Assembly: GCA_024224155.1 (NCBI GenBank)
Contig: JAAENP010000402.1
Location: 1-33,485 of the forward strand
Direction: 5' to 3'
Length of the DNA stretch: 33,485 nucleotides
Origin: a bacterium
GTDB taxonomy: Bacteria; Acidobacteriota; Thermoanaerobaculia; Multivoradales; JAHEKO01
Shown piece by piece: positions 15,860-22,465 of the stretch. The notes under the pieces are model-generated. The model ran no database searches. It worked only from the letters and a program-made list of their open reading frames with translations, and was not told the DNA's origin. Position 1 is the stretch's first letter. Each line of letters starts with the position of its first letter. The translations under genes and the position numbers were made by a program.

Positions 15860-16660
15860 CTAGGCATGATGCTTTCGGCCCAGGTACTCCTCCGCGTAGG
15901 AAGGCCGGACCGGGAGTCCTTCGAGCGTGCGCCACGTGGTGTGCAGCTCGGCGAGGAAGAGCTTGACCATGACGCGTCGTGCGTCGCGCTCTCGATGCGC
16001 ATCGCTCTTTCCCCACGGCGCAGGTCCGCCCTTGCCCTTGCAGTTGAGACAGACGGCGCCCTTGATCTTGCCGGTGCCGGCGCACGCCATGCACTCGTCG
16101 AGGAGCTGATTGCGGCGTCGGTTCTTTCGGCCGTCGTAAATGTCCTTCCACGGCGACTTGGCCTTGATGAGGCAGCCGGCGAGCACCTCGACCATCTTGG
16201 CTTTGAGGAACGGGTTGTACCCGCACTTCTCGCCCTTGCGCCGTCGGTCCGACTGGCCGTTGACGACCGCAAGCCCGCAATACTTCCACACGCTGCTCAC
16301 GGTCGGCGCGCGATGGACGTTGATGTAGGCGATGAGCACGCCGCCCATCGTCGGTCCGACGCCCTTCTGGTTTTTGATCCACGCGTTCCAGATGGGCTCG
16401 CACTTCAGCAGACGCTTGACCTCCTTGAGCGCGTCCTTCTCGACGGCTTCGAGGCCCGTGCTGAGCTTGCCGACGAAGACGCGGTCCGCCTCGTCCAGCT
16501 CGATGGTGTCGACGCCCGCACTCGTTCGGTTGCCCGACTGAATGCGTAGCTTCTGTAGGTCGTAGAGCAGCCCCACCGCGTGACGAATCCGGATTTGGTT
16601 CTCCGTCAGGTCACTGTGATCGGGCTTCGGGTTTCGCTTCTCGGTTGTCGCTTCTTCCAT
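15860..16660 (-). CDS. Tas-like protein (Nop / IS110 C-terminal-like RNA-binding domain, no nuclease)
   Basis: 266 residues. Residues 18-98 form long helices (coiled-coil-like). A hairpin with GVGPTMGGVLIAYI (100-113) and APTVSSVWKYCGL (118-130) follows, then YNPFLKAKMVEVLAGCLIK and SPWKDIY (148-175). This signature is that of the C-terminal domain of IS110/IS1111 transposases and of Nop-type RNA-binding domains, which Tas proteins share. A Cys4 element (C190, C193, C204, C207) interrupts the last part, then a basic helix (residues 221-244). There is no DEDD/RuvC domain of IS110 and no HNH, so it matches a nuclease-less Tas (TasA type). It is flanked on both sides by 36-nt arrays. The start follows GGAGACCTGACCC. 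Confidence 0.8.
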   Translation of the reverse strand: MEEATTEKRNPKPDHSDLTENQIRIRHAVGLLYDLQKLRIQSGNRTSAGVDTIELDEADRVFVGKLSTGLEAVEKDALKEVKRLLKCEPIWNAWIKNQKGVGPTMGGVLIAYINVHRAPTVSSVWKYCGLAVVNGQSDRRRKGEKCGYNPFLKAKMVEVLAGCLIKAKSPWKDIYDGRKNRRRNQLLDECMACAGTGKIKGAVCLNCKGKGGPAPWGKSDAHRERDARRVMVKLFLAELHTTWRTLEGLPVRPSYAEEYLGRKHHA

Positions 16661-16687
16661 GGGTCAGGTCTCCTTGTTGTTGGTTTT

Positions 16688-17043
16688 GGCTCGCTGAAAT
16701 GGTGCGGGTGTCTTGCGTCGAATGGCTCGCTGAAGTGGTGCGGGTTTCTCGCATCAAATGGCTCGCTCGCATTTGGCGGGTGACTGACTTTCCCCGGCTC
16801 GCTGAACAACCACGGGTGTCTATTGTCGTAGGGCTCGCTAAGTTCATGTGGGTGTCTCCAATGCTTCGGCTTCGGCTCGCTTTAGGAGAACGGGTGGCTG
16901 CGGTAACGAGGCGCGCTCGAAAAAGATGGGCGCCTGCTCGGTTTCGGCGCGCTGGGGGTTTTCGGTGGGCTGGCAAGCCGCGGCTCGCTCGATGCATCCG
17001 GGTGTCTGGTAAACCATGGCTCGCTGCGCTTCAACGGGTGTCT
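16688..17043. repeat. TIGR-like array 3 (10 units, 36-nt period)
   Basis: GGCTCGCT-type motifs lie at 16688, 16724, 16760, 16796, 16832, 16874, 16910, 16946, 16982 and 17018; GGGTGTCT-type motifs lie at 16706, 16742, 16778, 16814, 16850, 16892, 16928, 16964, 17000 and 17036. A degenerate GGCTACGT at 17054 contains the stop codon of the next gene. One spacer (16858-16873) is 16 bases long through a 6-base GGCTTC duplication. The first two units are near copies. In the - strand sense the array lies upstream of the Tas-like gene, 27 bases before its start codon, so the array, the gene and array 2 could be one transcript. Confidence 0.9.
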
Positions 17044-17055
17044 GGGGACGTGTGG

Positions 17056-17250
17056 CTACGTTGGTCTGCGGTGCTTCGGGGGGAAGCGCACCTCGGGGAA
17101 GGCTTGGCGCAGACGCTCCGCAACGTGATCGTGGGCGAGGATTGACTCTGCTTCGGTCGCCTCGTAGGTTTCGGCTTCCTTCACGAAGCGATTGACGATC
17201 TTGGCGACGCAGTCGCGCATGAGGTCTGGATCGATTCCGTCAGGCATCAT
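17056..17250 (-). CDS. Small helical acidic protein
   Basis: About 64 residues. Three consecutive ATGs (17253, 17250, 17247) follow GAGGAG; the middle one is listed because spacing improves from the first to the third. The sequence has helices (RDCVAKIVNRFVKEAETYEA, HVAERLRQAF) and a basic Pro-rich end. It overlaps the upstream gene's stop. Its TAG stop lies inside a degenerate repeat of array 3. Function unknown. Confidence 0.5.
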   Translation of the reverse strand: MMPDGIDPDLMRDCVAKIVNRFVKEAETYEATEAESILAHDHVAERLRQAFPEVRFPPKHRRPT

Positions 17251-17560
17251 CATGCTCCTCGTCATCCTCTTCCTCTTCGTCATCATCGGCCTCTTCGTCA
17301 TCGCTGGGCTCCTCGAGAAGCTGCGCGGAGGCAATGCTCATGGCGTGTAGCGTCAGCTCCTGAGGCGGGTCTGCCTCAACGGCTTCCGTTTCGCCAGAGA
17401 GCCAGACTTCGGACGCATGGACGCGCAGGTAGTCCGCCCCCGCGGAGATGACAGTCCCGCTGACGGCGTCGATGGAGAGGCTCACTCCATCAGGGTCGAG
17501 AAGGCGCGCGCCGCGCACCGCGACGTGGACGTAGCAGTCCACCATGTTGGCGTAGATCAT
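17240..17560 (-). CDS. Hypothetical protein with very acidic tail
   Basis: 106 residues from ATG 17560, which overlaps the upstream stop (ATGA). A longer in-frame reading from 17794 is out of frame with the real upstream genes and is rejected. Residues 1-55 are beta-rich (YVHVAVRGARLL, GTVISAGADYLRV). The last 25 residues are nearly all Asp and Glu, which might mimic DNA, as in some phage anti-restriction proteins. That role is only a suggestion from composition. Confidence 0.55.
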   Translation of the reverse strand: MIYANMVDCYVHVAVRGARLLDPDGVSLSIDAVSGTVISAGADYLRVHASEVWLSGETEAVEADPPQELTLHAMSIASAQLLEEPSDDEEADDDEEEEDDEEHDDA

Positions 17561-17739
17561 TTCGGTTCCTTTCGGGGCTGCTCCCACTTCCATACGATGC
17601 GATGCGTGCCTTTCGGCAGCGGCTTGTTGTCTTCTTCGGTGTAGTATGACGTGAGCGTCATCCCAAGAGCGCCGCAGTCGCGACACCAATGGTAGATGGT
17701 CGGGCCGATCCGCTTCTTGTCGGCGTGCGCGCACGCCAT
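17557..17739 (-). CDS. Small zinc-binding-like protein
   Basis: 60 residues from ATG 17739, which shares one base with the upstream stop. It contains C-x-H (CAH) near the start and a C-x-x-C knuckle (CRDC, about residues 19-22), consistent with a single zinc site. The rest is short and aromatic-rich (IVWKWEQPRKEPK). It is sandwiched in a coupled run of four genes. Function unknown. Confidence 0.5.
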   Translation of the reverse strand: MACAHADKKRIGPTIYHWCRDCGALGMTLTSYYTEEDNKPLPKGTHRIVWKWEQPRKEPK

Positions 17740-18167
17740 CAGGTGATTTCCTTTTTGTAGGGCGCGTAGTTGCGGCGCGCATCGGTGAGCCCATCGTCGT
17801 CGTACTCGGGGCACGTGAGCCGCAGCCGGTGCAGCTCCTCGCCCCAGAGGCGGATGGCCATGATCAACGGCGTCGTGGTCTCGGCGTTGACCTCGATGTC
17901 GTGGGTGGTCTCCAGGTGTTTGCACAGCTGCAGCCATGCTTCGTGCTCGTCGTGTTGCGCCTCGAACTTGGAGAGGAGAGTTTCGGGTTCCGACTCGTCA
18001 GCGCGTGCAGCAAGCGCCGCGTCGACGCGATCGTGCAGCTCGTCGAGCTGGTTAGCGATCGCCCACGCCACGGAGTCGACCGTGTCGCGTGTCGGGTTGT
18101 CGAACGCGTACTTGAGCGCTTGGTGTAGATCGCGCTTGATCTCTTCGCGTCGTGTCTTTTTGGTCAT
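17739..18167 (-). CDS. Helical hypothetical protein
   Basis: 142 residues from ATG 18167, behind AGGAGTGAACC. Mostly alpha-helical with alternating charged residues (KRDLHQALKYAFDNP, AIANQLDELHDRVDAAL, HEAWLQLCKHLETTH). There is no signal peptide, membrane helix or metal motif. It is the first gene of the run that leads into array 3, and a strong terminator separates it from the upstream gene. Function unknown. Confidence 0.55.
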   Translation of the reverse strand: MTKKTRREEIKRDLHQALKYAFDNPTRDTVDSVAWAIANQLDELHDRVDAALAARADESEPETLLSKFEAQHDEHEAWLQLCKHLETTHDIEVNAETTTPLIMAIRLWGEELHRLRLTCPEYDDDGLTDARRNYAPYKKEIT

Positions 18168-18191
18168 CGGTTCACTCCTGGCCTCCTGGGT

Positions 18192-18239
18192 TGAAAGAAA
18201 GTGCGGGACGGGAGGACAGGAGGGAACCTCCCGCCCCGC
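18192..18239 (-). terminator. Strong intrinsic terminator for - strand transcription
   Basis: The 13-base arms 18203-18215 (GCGGGACGGGAGG) and 18227-18239 (CCTCCCGCCCCGC) pair with one mismatch around an 11-base loop. Read on the - strand the stem is followed by ACTTTCTTTC. It lies just after the stop of gene 18249-18548 and separates two - strand runs. Confidence 0.75.
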
Positions 18240-18248
18240 GGGTTGTAA

Positions 18249-18548
18249 TCAGTAGGTGTGCGGCAGGCACGAGATGCAGTCGCAGTCCTCGTGTGGTGGC
18301 TGCGGTGTGAGCCCCGCGAAGGGGTTCGGCTTGCGCCTACGCAGCTCCTTCGTTTTGGTCCGCCAGTTGGGCCGGCGCGTCTTCTTTCCTCGGTCCGGGC
18401 GGTCGGCCACGTACTGCACGATGAGGGCTTTCCCCTCTCCGTGCTTGTAGAGCCCGCCCTTCTTCGCGATGCGCTTCGCAGCGGCGTCGTCCTTGGCTTC
18501 GACGTCGCCTCGATACTCGTCGTCTACGTATACCTCGAAGAGTTTCAC
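18249..18548 (-). CDS. Hypothetical protein with Cys-rich C-terminus
   Basis: 99 residues from GTG 18548, which overlaps the previous stop (GTGA). Residues 1-50 form an alpha/beta unit (LFEVYVDDEYRGDVEA, AAKRIAKKGGLYK). The middle is Arg/Lys-rich (RRPNWRTKTKELRRRK), and the end holds CDCISC, a possible metal or redox site. Nucleic-acid binding is plausible. It is the last gene before a strong terminator. Confidence 0.5.
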   Translation of the reverse strand: MKLFEVYVDDEYRGDVEAKDDAAAKRIAKKGGLYKHGEGKALIVQYVADRPDRGKKTRRPNWRTKTKELRRRKPNPFAGLTPQPPHEDCDCISCLPHTY

Positions 18549-18847
18549 GAGCCTTCCTTCGGGTAGTGCGCGGTCATGTACTCGTCGACGACTGTCATCA
18601 GGTCGTGAAGCCGCGCCATGAAGACGTGCCCGTGTTCGTCGCCGCCGCTGTAGACGTTGACGATGGTGTTGCCGGCCATGCCGGTGGCTACATCGAAGCG
18701 TCTGCCGTTGCCCAGCGTGCCATCGCCGATGCCGTTGCGCAGGAACAGCGCCAGTCGCGGCTTGCCGTCCGCGTCGACAGCTAGCTTGATCGGGATGGTT
18801 CCGATCTCCAGCCACTTGTCGTTCGGGTCTTCTTCTTTTTCAGCCAT
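18545..18847 (-). CDS. Hypothetical protein
   Basis: 100 residues from ATG 18847, behind AGGAGGACTGACC. Beta-rich in the centre (IPIKLAVDADGKPRLALFL, GRRFDVATGMAGNTIVNVY), with a C-terminal helix (FMARLHDLMTVVDEYMTAH). No metal site or membrane segment. Translationally coupled to the following gene through GTGA. I do not recognise a family. Confidence 0.5.
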   Translation of the reverse strand: MAEKEEDPNDKWLEIGTIPIKLAVDADGKPRLALFLRNGIGDGTLGNGRRFDVATGMAGNTIVNVYSGGDEHGHVFMARLHDLMTVVDEYMTAHYPKEGS

Positions 18848-18849
18848 GG

Positions 18850-19182
18850 TCAGTCCTCCTGTGTTTGCATGAGCCTGGCGAGCGCCGCGATGAACGCGTC
18901 GTGGCTCGTGAAGTTCCACTTCCCCGAGAATGTGTTGAGCGCGTCGGGGCTCGCGTGAGTCGCGTTGACGACCTGCTCAGCGCGGATGGGCTCCGCAAAG
19001 CGCGCGTGGACCCACAAGTCATCGGGGCACGTCGATGGCTCATACGGGCTCACCATGAGGTTGCCCGCTACCGTCTTCATGATGTAGCGATAGCCTGCAC
19101 GGCGCGCCGGCCTCTTGGTCGCACCGTGCTGGATGAGCGCCGCGTGGAGCGCTCGCTTCGCTTCGGGTCGGCTCACTTGCAT
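18850..19182 (-). CDS. Hypothetical protein
   Basis: 110 residues from ATG 19182, overlapping the upstream gene by 10 bases. The N-terminus is basic and helical (EAKRALHAALIQHGATKRPARR), the middle is beta-rich, and a helix (HDAFIAALARLMQTQ) closes it. Nothing in the sequence points to a function. Confidence 0.5.
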   Translation of the reverse strand: MQVSRPEAKRALHAALIQHGATKRPARRAGYRYIMKTVAGNLMVSPYEPSTCPDDLWVHARFAEPIRAEQVVNATHASPDALNTFSGKWNFTSHDAFIAALARLMQTQED

Positions 19183-19589
19183 TGCTTTTCTAGCTCCGTC
19201 TGAAGAGCGCGCAGAAGGTCGATGGTTGTAGCGACGTGCCCGACGCGGACTGCGAGCTTTCGCACATTGTCCACGTCAGCACCCACCACAGTCGTACGGT
19301 GAGCTTTCGCGTCGAGTGCTTCGGCCGCTTCAACGAGCGCTCGGCACTGTCGGTTCAGCGCGATCGACCGCGCCTTGACCTCGTCGTGGAGCAGGTCGAA
19401 GGCGACATCGACGGGAACGGTGACGGGCGGGTCGCCCCCGTGGCGCTCTTCGACGGTCACGGCGTTGCCAGCGTCGACAGCTTCTTGGTCTAGATCAACT
19501 TCGTACTCTATAGCGCTAGTCACTTCATCGAGCACGCGGCTGGGGTCGTCCTCGTCGACCTCGACGAGCAGGGTCACGGTGTACTTCAC
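19173..19589 (-). CDS. Hypothetical protein, beta then coiled-coil
   Basis: 138 residues from ATG 19589, overlapping the upstream gene by 4 bases. The first 45 residues look like a small ferredoxin-like sheet (KYTVTLLVEVDEDDPSRV). From residue 60 the chain is continuous helix (FDLLHDEVKARSIALNRQCRALVEAAEAL, split over two helices) and probably forms a coiled coil. Function unknown. Confidence 0.5.
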   Translation of the reverse strand: MKYTVTLLVEVDEDDPSRVLDEVTSAIEYEVDLDQEAVDAGNAVTVEERHGGDPPVTVPVDVAFDLLHDEVKARSIALNRQCRALVEAAEALDAKAHRTTVVGADVDNVRKLAVRVGHVATTIDLLRALQTELEKQCK

Positions 19590-19927
19590 AGCTCACCTCC
19601 CAGGACGTAGCCGCCGCGGATGCCGGCGCACTTGCGCGTCACGGGCGTGAGCTTCAGATTGCCCATCGGGGCCGTGGCGCAGAGGAAGATCACCGCGTGG
19701 TCTTCGTCGCCCACCCCGAGGAAGTACGCCGTGTCGGCCTCGCGGATGTCGTCGCTCTTGAGGTAGCCCTTTTTGACCTCTTCGAGCATGTTGTCGATCG
19801 CCGTGAGCGCCCAGCGCTTCGTCTCTTGGATGGCTTCAGCGTAGCCCTCGGGCGTGAGCGGCCACGCGTTGACGTGGTTCGCGTCGCCGTCGAATAGGTG
19901 GTAGCGGATTTGGTTCGTCGTCTTCAT
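19586..19927 (-). CDS. Hypothetical protein
   Basis: 113 residues from ATG 19927, behind GGAGACCTGACC. The N-terminal IRYHLFDGDANHVNAW and a helix (YAEAIQETKRWALTAIDNML) are followed by a beta region (HAVIFLCATAPMGN). No motifs are recognised. It heads a run of overlapping genes that ends at the terminator at 18203-18239. Confidence 0.5.
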   Translation of the reverse strand: MKTTNQIRYHLFDGDANHVNAWPLTPEGYAEAIQETKRWALTAIDNMLEEVKKGYLKSDDIREADTAYFLGVGDEDHAVIFLCATAPMGNLKLTPVTRKCAGIRGGYVLGGEL

Positions 19928-19948
19928 GGTCAGGTCTCCTTTTTTGGT

Positions 19949-20458
19949 TCAGCTGATCGGTCCCTGCAGGATGTGGCGCACAACCTTGGCGCCCTCCCAC
20001 GTGACCGATTCCAGGTCGAGATTGGTGAGCGCTTCGGTGAGTAGCACGCGCTCCTCGACGGTGTGATGTTCATCGAGTTGATTCCGCACGTAGGCGCGTG
20101 ACGCTTCGAGCCCAGCGTGCGAACACGCGCGGTCCTCCGCGGCGCCGAGCAAGTAGCCTTTGGCCCCGTCGACGTTGTACACGCGCGCAGCGTAGGCTTC
20201 GTAGCCGTTGCGAAACGCCTCGAAGGCAGCCTCCGCGAGACCGCGAAGCACTTCGTGGCGCTCTGTTTGCTCGCGCTTGCGCGCGTCCTCGGGCCACTCG
20301 ATGTCCGCGTTCATCGTATCGCAATCGGGGCAGAAAACTTGATTGTCAGGTCCCTCCTCGTCGACGACTTCCTTGCCGTTCAGCATGACCCACGCAGTGA
20401 TCTGCAAATCCTTGCAGCCGCACGCCGCGCAGCGGGCGGGTTCCTTCTCTTCAGCCAT
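19949..20458 (-). CDS. Zinc-ribbon protein with helical domain
   Basis: 169 residues from ATG 20458, behind GGAGACCTGATC. A zinc ribbon is plain: CAAC (residues 9-12) and CPDC (about 43-46). From residue 60 there are four helices (HEVLRGLAEAAFEAFRNGY, YVRNQLDEHHTVEERVLLTEAL). It may bind nucleic acid or be an accessory regulator of early phage genes; no enzyme motif is seen. Confidence 0.55.
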   Translation of the reverse strand: MAEEKEPARCAACGCKDLQITAWVMLNGKEVVDEEGPDNQVFCPDCDTMNADIEWPEDARKREQTERHEVLRGLAEAAFEAFRNGYEAYAARVYNVDGAKGYLLGAAEDRACSHAGLEASRAYVRNQLDEHHTVEERVLLTEALTNLDLESVTWEGAKVVRHILQGPIS

Positions 20459-20460
20459 GA

Positions 20461-20805
20461 TCAGGTCTCCTTTTTCACGAGCGCGGCGAGCGCGCTCAGG
20501 TCGATGTCGGTGGGGAGCACGAACAGCTCGCACCCCTTGGGGATGGGTCCACCGTGCCAGCGCTCGCCTGGTGGGTTGCGCCGGCATGGCAGGCAGACGC
20601 CTTCGGCGTTGGTTGCCTGCGCGTTCTTTCCGCAGCGTGCGCCGCAGCGCGTGCAGGGGAAGCCGAACGCGTCTAGCTCGACGCCGGGGGGCGGGTTGTA
20701 GGTGGGGGTGTGGTCGACGTCGGCGCACGCTTCACAGCGCTCGTCTTCGTCCGGTCCGCAGTGCGGGTCCTCGATGGGCGCGTCGCACTTGACGCACCGT
20801 TTCAC
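20461..20805 (-). CDS. Small protein with two zinc ribbons
   Basis: 114 residues from GTG 20805, in a GTGA overlap with the upstream gene. Cysteine pairs are CVKC and CEAC in the first 30 residues, and CTRCGARC and CLPC at about 51-75, giving two treble-clef or ribbon-like sites. The C-terminus lacks further motifs. Such double-ribbon proteins are common in phage early regions; the role is unknown. Confidence 0.55.
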   Translation of the reverse strand: MKRCVKCDAPIEDPHCGPDEDERCEACADVDHTPTYNPPPGVELDAFGFPCTRCGARCGKNAQATNAEGVCLPCRRNPPGERWHGGPIPKGCELFVLPTDIDLSALAALVKKET

Positions 20806-21068
20806 GAGCGCACCCTCCGAAGCCAGCCGGTGATCGTGTTGCACGCGCGGATGACAATGACGTGGTGGTCGAGGTTTTTCGCGATGATGCGGTCCGCCTC
20901 GACCTTGTCGGCGTAGATGATTTGCTCCACGTCGGATTCGTTGACTGCGCGCCAAGCGTCGTCGAGCGTCGCCGCTCGGTCGTGATACTTGACGGCAGCC
21001 TCGGCGGGGTTGTCCTCTTCGTTCCACGCCCAGTCGATGACGATGAGCGGGGCGGTTGTGTCGTACAT
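20802..21068 (-). CDS. Hypothetical protein
   Basis: 88 residues from ATG 21068, behind GGAGGACCTGACC. Short alternating beta strands and helices (TAPLIVIDWAWNEED, VEQIIYADKVEADRIIAKN, HHVIVIRACNTITGW) suggest a compact alpha/beta fold. Coupled to the zinc-ribbon gene downstream. No known family. Confidence 0.5.
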   Translation of the reverse strand: MYDTTAPLIVIDWAWNEEDNPAEAAVKYHDRAATLDDAWRAVNESDVEQIIYADKVEADRIIAKNLDHHVIVIRACNTITGWLRRVRS

Positions 21069-21136
21069 GGTCAGGTCCTCCTGTCGAGCGCGAGAGCGCC
21101 CACCGGAGCGTCCGCAGGATGCGAACGCCCCGAGGG

Positions 21137-21167
21137 GCGCCCCCAAGATCGCGAGTCTTGAGGGCGC
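21137..21167 (-). terminator. Hairpin between DUF932 gene and downstream genes
   Basis: Arms 21137-21148 (GCGCCCCCAAGA) and 21156-21167 (TCTTGAGGGCGC) pair at 11 of 12 positions. It lies 55 bases past the DUF932 stop on the - strand. A second GC hairpin (GCCCC/GGGGC around 21127-21138) follows. No strong T-run is present, so it could be a stabilising structure instead of a terminator. Confidence 0.45.
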
Positions 21168-21221
21168 GGCTACGGTCAGAACCGGAAGGACGAATCCGGA
21201 CCGGAGTGCCCGCAGCGTAGG

Positions 21222-22364
21222 TCAGGCGGCGACGCGGCGATAGAGGTACTGCGCCGCAGCTTCCTCCATCTCGACGCGGCGATCGGTGCCCTTGGCCTGC
21301 GCGATGTGCGTCACGCCGTTCAGCACGTCGAAGGCGCTGATGTCGACGTCCGCCAGGATGTCGCCCCATTCCTTCGTGTCGCTGGGCAGGGCGATCCGTT
21401 GCTCCGCCATGACGTCGCGTGCGACGTCACGCGTCTCGGCCTTGCTCAACCCGAAGCGGGTCAGACCCAGGATTTCATCGAGCGCGCCGTCGATCATCTG
21501 GTCAACGGCCTTGTTCATGCGCTCCTGAAGGCCGCGGCTCGCTGCGATGGCCAGCGGGACCGCGTCCTGGAACGACTCGCGAAGCCGCGCCGGGTCACCG
21601 ACATGTCGGAGCCGCGTGGACACTGAGCGGTCTGCGCGTCGCATCCCGTTCAGGCACACGAGGCGCCACGCCAGCGGCGTGATGCTCACCGAGCGATTGC
21701 CAACCTCGCCGTTCAGAACGTCGAGCCCAACCTCTACGATGTCGTTGACCTTCCGCGAGTGCTTGACCACCGCGTCGTGTTCAGGGAACGTCAGGCGCAG
21801 CGAGCACGTACGACCGAGCGCCACCGACCGGACCCGCGTCTCACCAAGGAGACCGCTCCGCTGCAGCGAGCCCCGAAGCGTCTCGACAACCAGATCGTTA
21901 TCGAGCGGCGCGTAGCCGCGTGCCCCGTGCGACAGCATCGCGCGAGCCTCGCCGCCAGCCATCCGCACGAGGTTACCGGCGTCGTCGGCGCGGTTTTGGA
22001 TTCCGTAGTTCAAGCACGCCATTTGGAGCTTGGTCGGTAGGCCCCGCACGTAGCTCGCTGGCGCGCCGAGGCGACCACAGAGCTGGCCGAACGCGTGCGA
22101 CCGAAGCGGAATCTCCCGGTGCTCTCGGCCCGTGTTCGGCGCCGTCACCAGCGAGGCGACCCCGTCGCGGCGCGGACCGAGCACGTAGCCTTTGAGCGAC
22201 GCGATCCCAAAGTCCTCGCGCGAGCCATCCTTGACGGCAGCCTTCGCGATCATCTCGGCCGCTTCATCGAAGCTGACGGGCTCGCGGAAGTTGTGCCAGC
22301 GCTCGGGCTCATCGGCGAGCACCTTCATGGGTTCGCTCGGGTTCCAGTTTTGATTTTCATTCAT
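21222..22364 (-). CDS. DUF932 family protein
   Basis: 380 residues from ATG 22364, behind GGAGGACCTGACC. The hallmark of the phage/plasmid DUF932 family is present: SVSITPLAWRLVCLNGM (about residues 226-242), preceded by a sheet region with GYAPLDND and followed by long helices and an end motif (FDVLNGVTHIAQ). Length is normal for the family. DUF932 proteins are widespread in phages and plasmids; proposed links to DNA modification or recombination have not been settled. The structured leader before it (22382-22459) may control it. Confidence 0.8.
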   Translation of the reverse strand: MNENQNWNPSEPMKVLADEPERWHNFREPVSFDEAAEMIAKAAVKDGSREDFGIASLKGYVLGPRRDGVASLVTAPNTGREHREIPLRSHAFGQLCGRLGAPASYVRGLPTKLQMACLNYGIQNRADDAGNLVRMAGGEARAMLSHGARGYAPLDNDLVVETLRGSLQRSGLLGETRVRSVALGRTCSLRLTFPEHDAVVKHSRKVNDIVEVGLDVLNGEVGNRSVSITPLAWRLVCLNGMRRADRSVSTRLRHVGDPARLRESFQDAVPLAIAASRGLQERMNKAVDQMIDGALDEILGLTRFGLSKAETRDVARDVMAEQRIALPSDTKEWGDILADVDISAFDVLNGVTHIAQAKGTDRRVEMEEAAAQYLYRRVAA

Positions 22365-22381
22365 GGTCAGGTCCTCCTGGA

Positions 22382-22459
22382 CGTCTGTGTATCAGACGCC
22401 TCGACCTACGTGCAAACTGACAGCTTGCGCGCAGGTCGAGACGGCGCGCCGAAGCGCGC
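22382..22459 (-). promoter_or_regulatory. Structured intercistronic leader with three hairpins
   Basis: Read on the - strand there are: GCGCGC-TTCG-GCGCGC (22454-22459 with 22444-22449), a stable UUCG tetraloop stem; CTCGACCT/AGGTCGAG (22400-22407 with 22433-22440); and CGTCTG/CAGACG (22382-22387 with 22393-22398) just upstream of the ribosome-binding site. They lie between gene 22466 and DUF932. They may stabilise or process the mRNA, or gate translation. Confidence 0.6.
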
Positions 22460-22465
22460 ACGATC

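Noticed and set aside
15710-16549. 279-codon + strand frame antisense to the Tas-like gene
   Set aside because: Begins in array repeats and is the mirror of the better-supported - strand gene.
15860-16660. IS110-family transposase
   Set aside because: Only the C-terminal-domain-like part exists; the DEDD RuvC-like N-terminal domain is missing and no IS110 element boundaries are visible.
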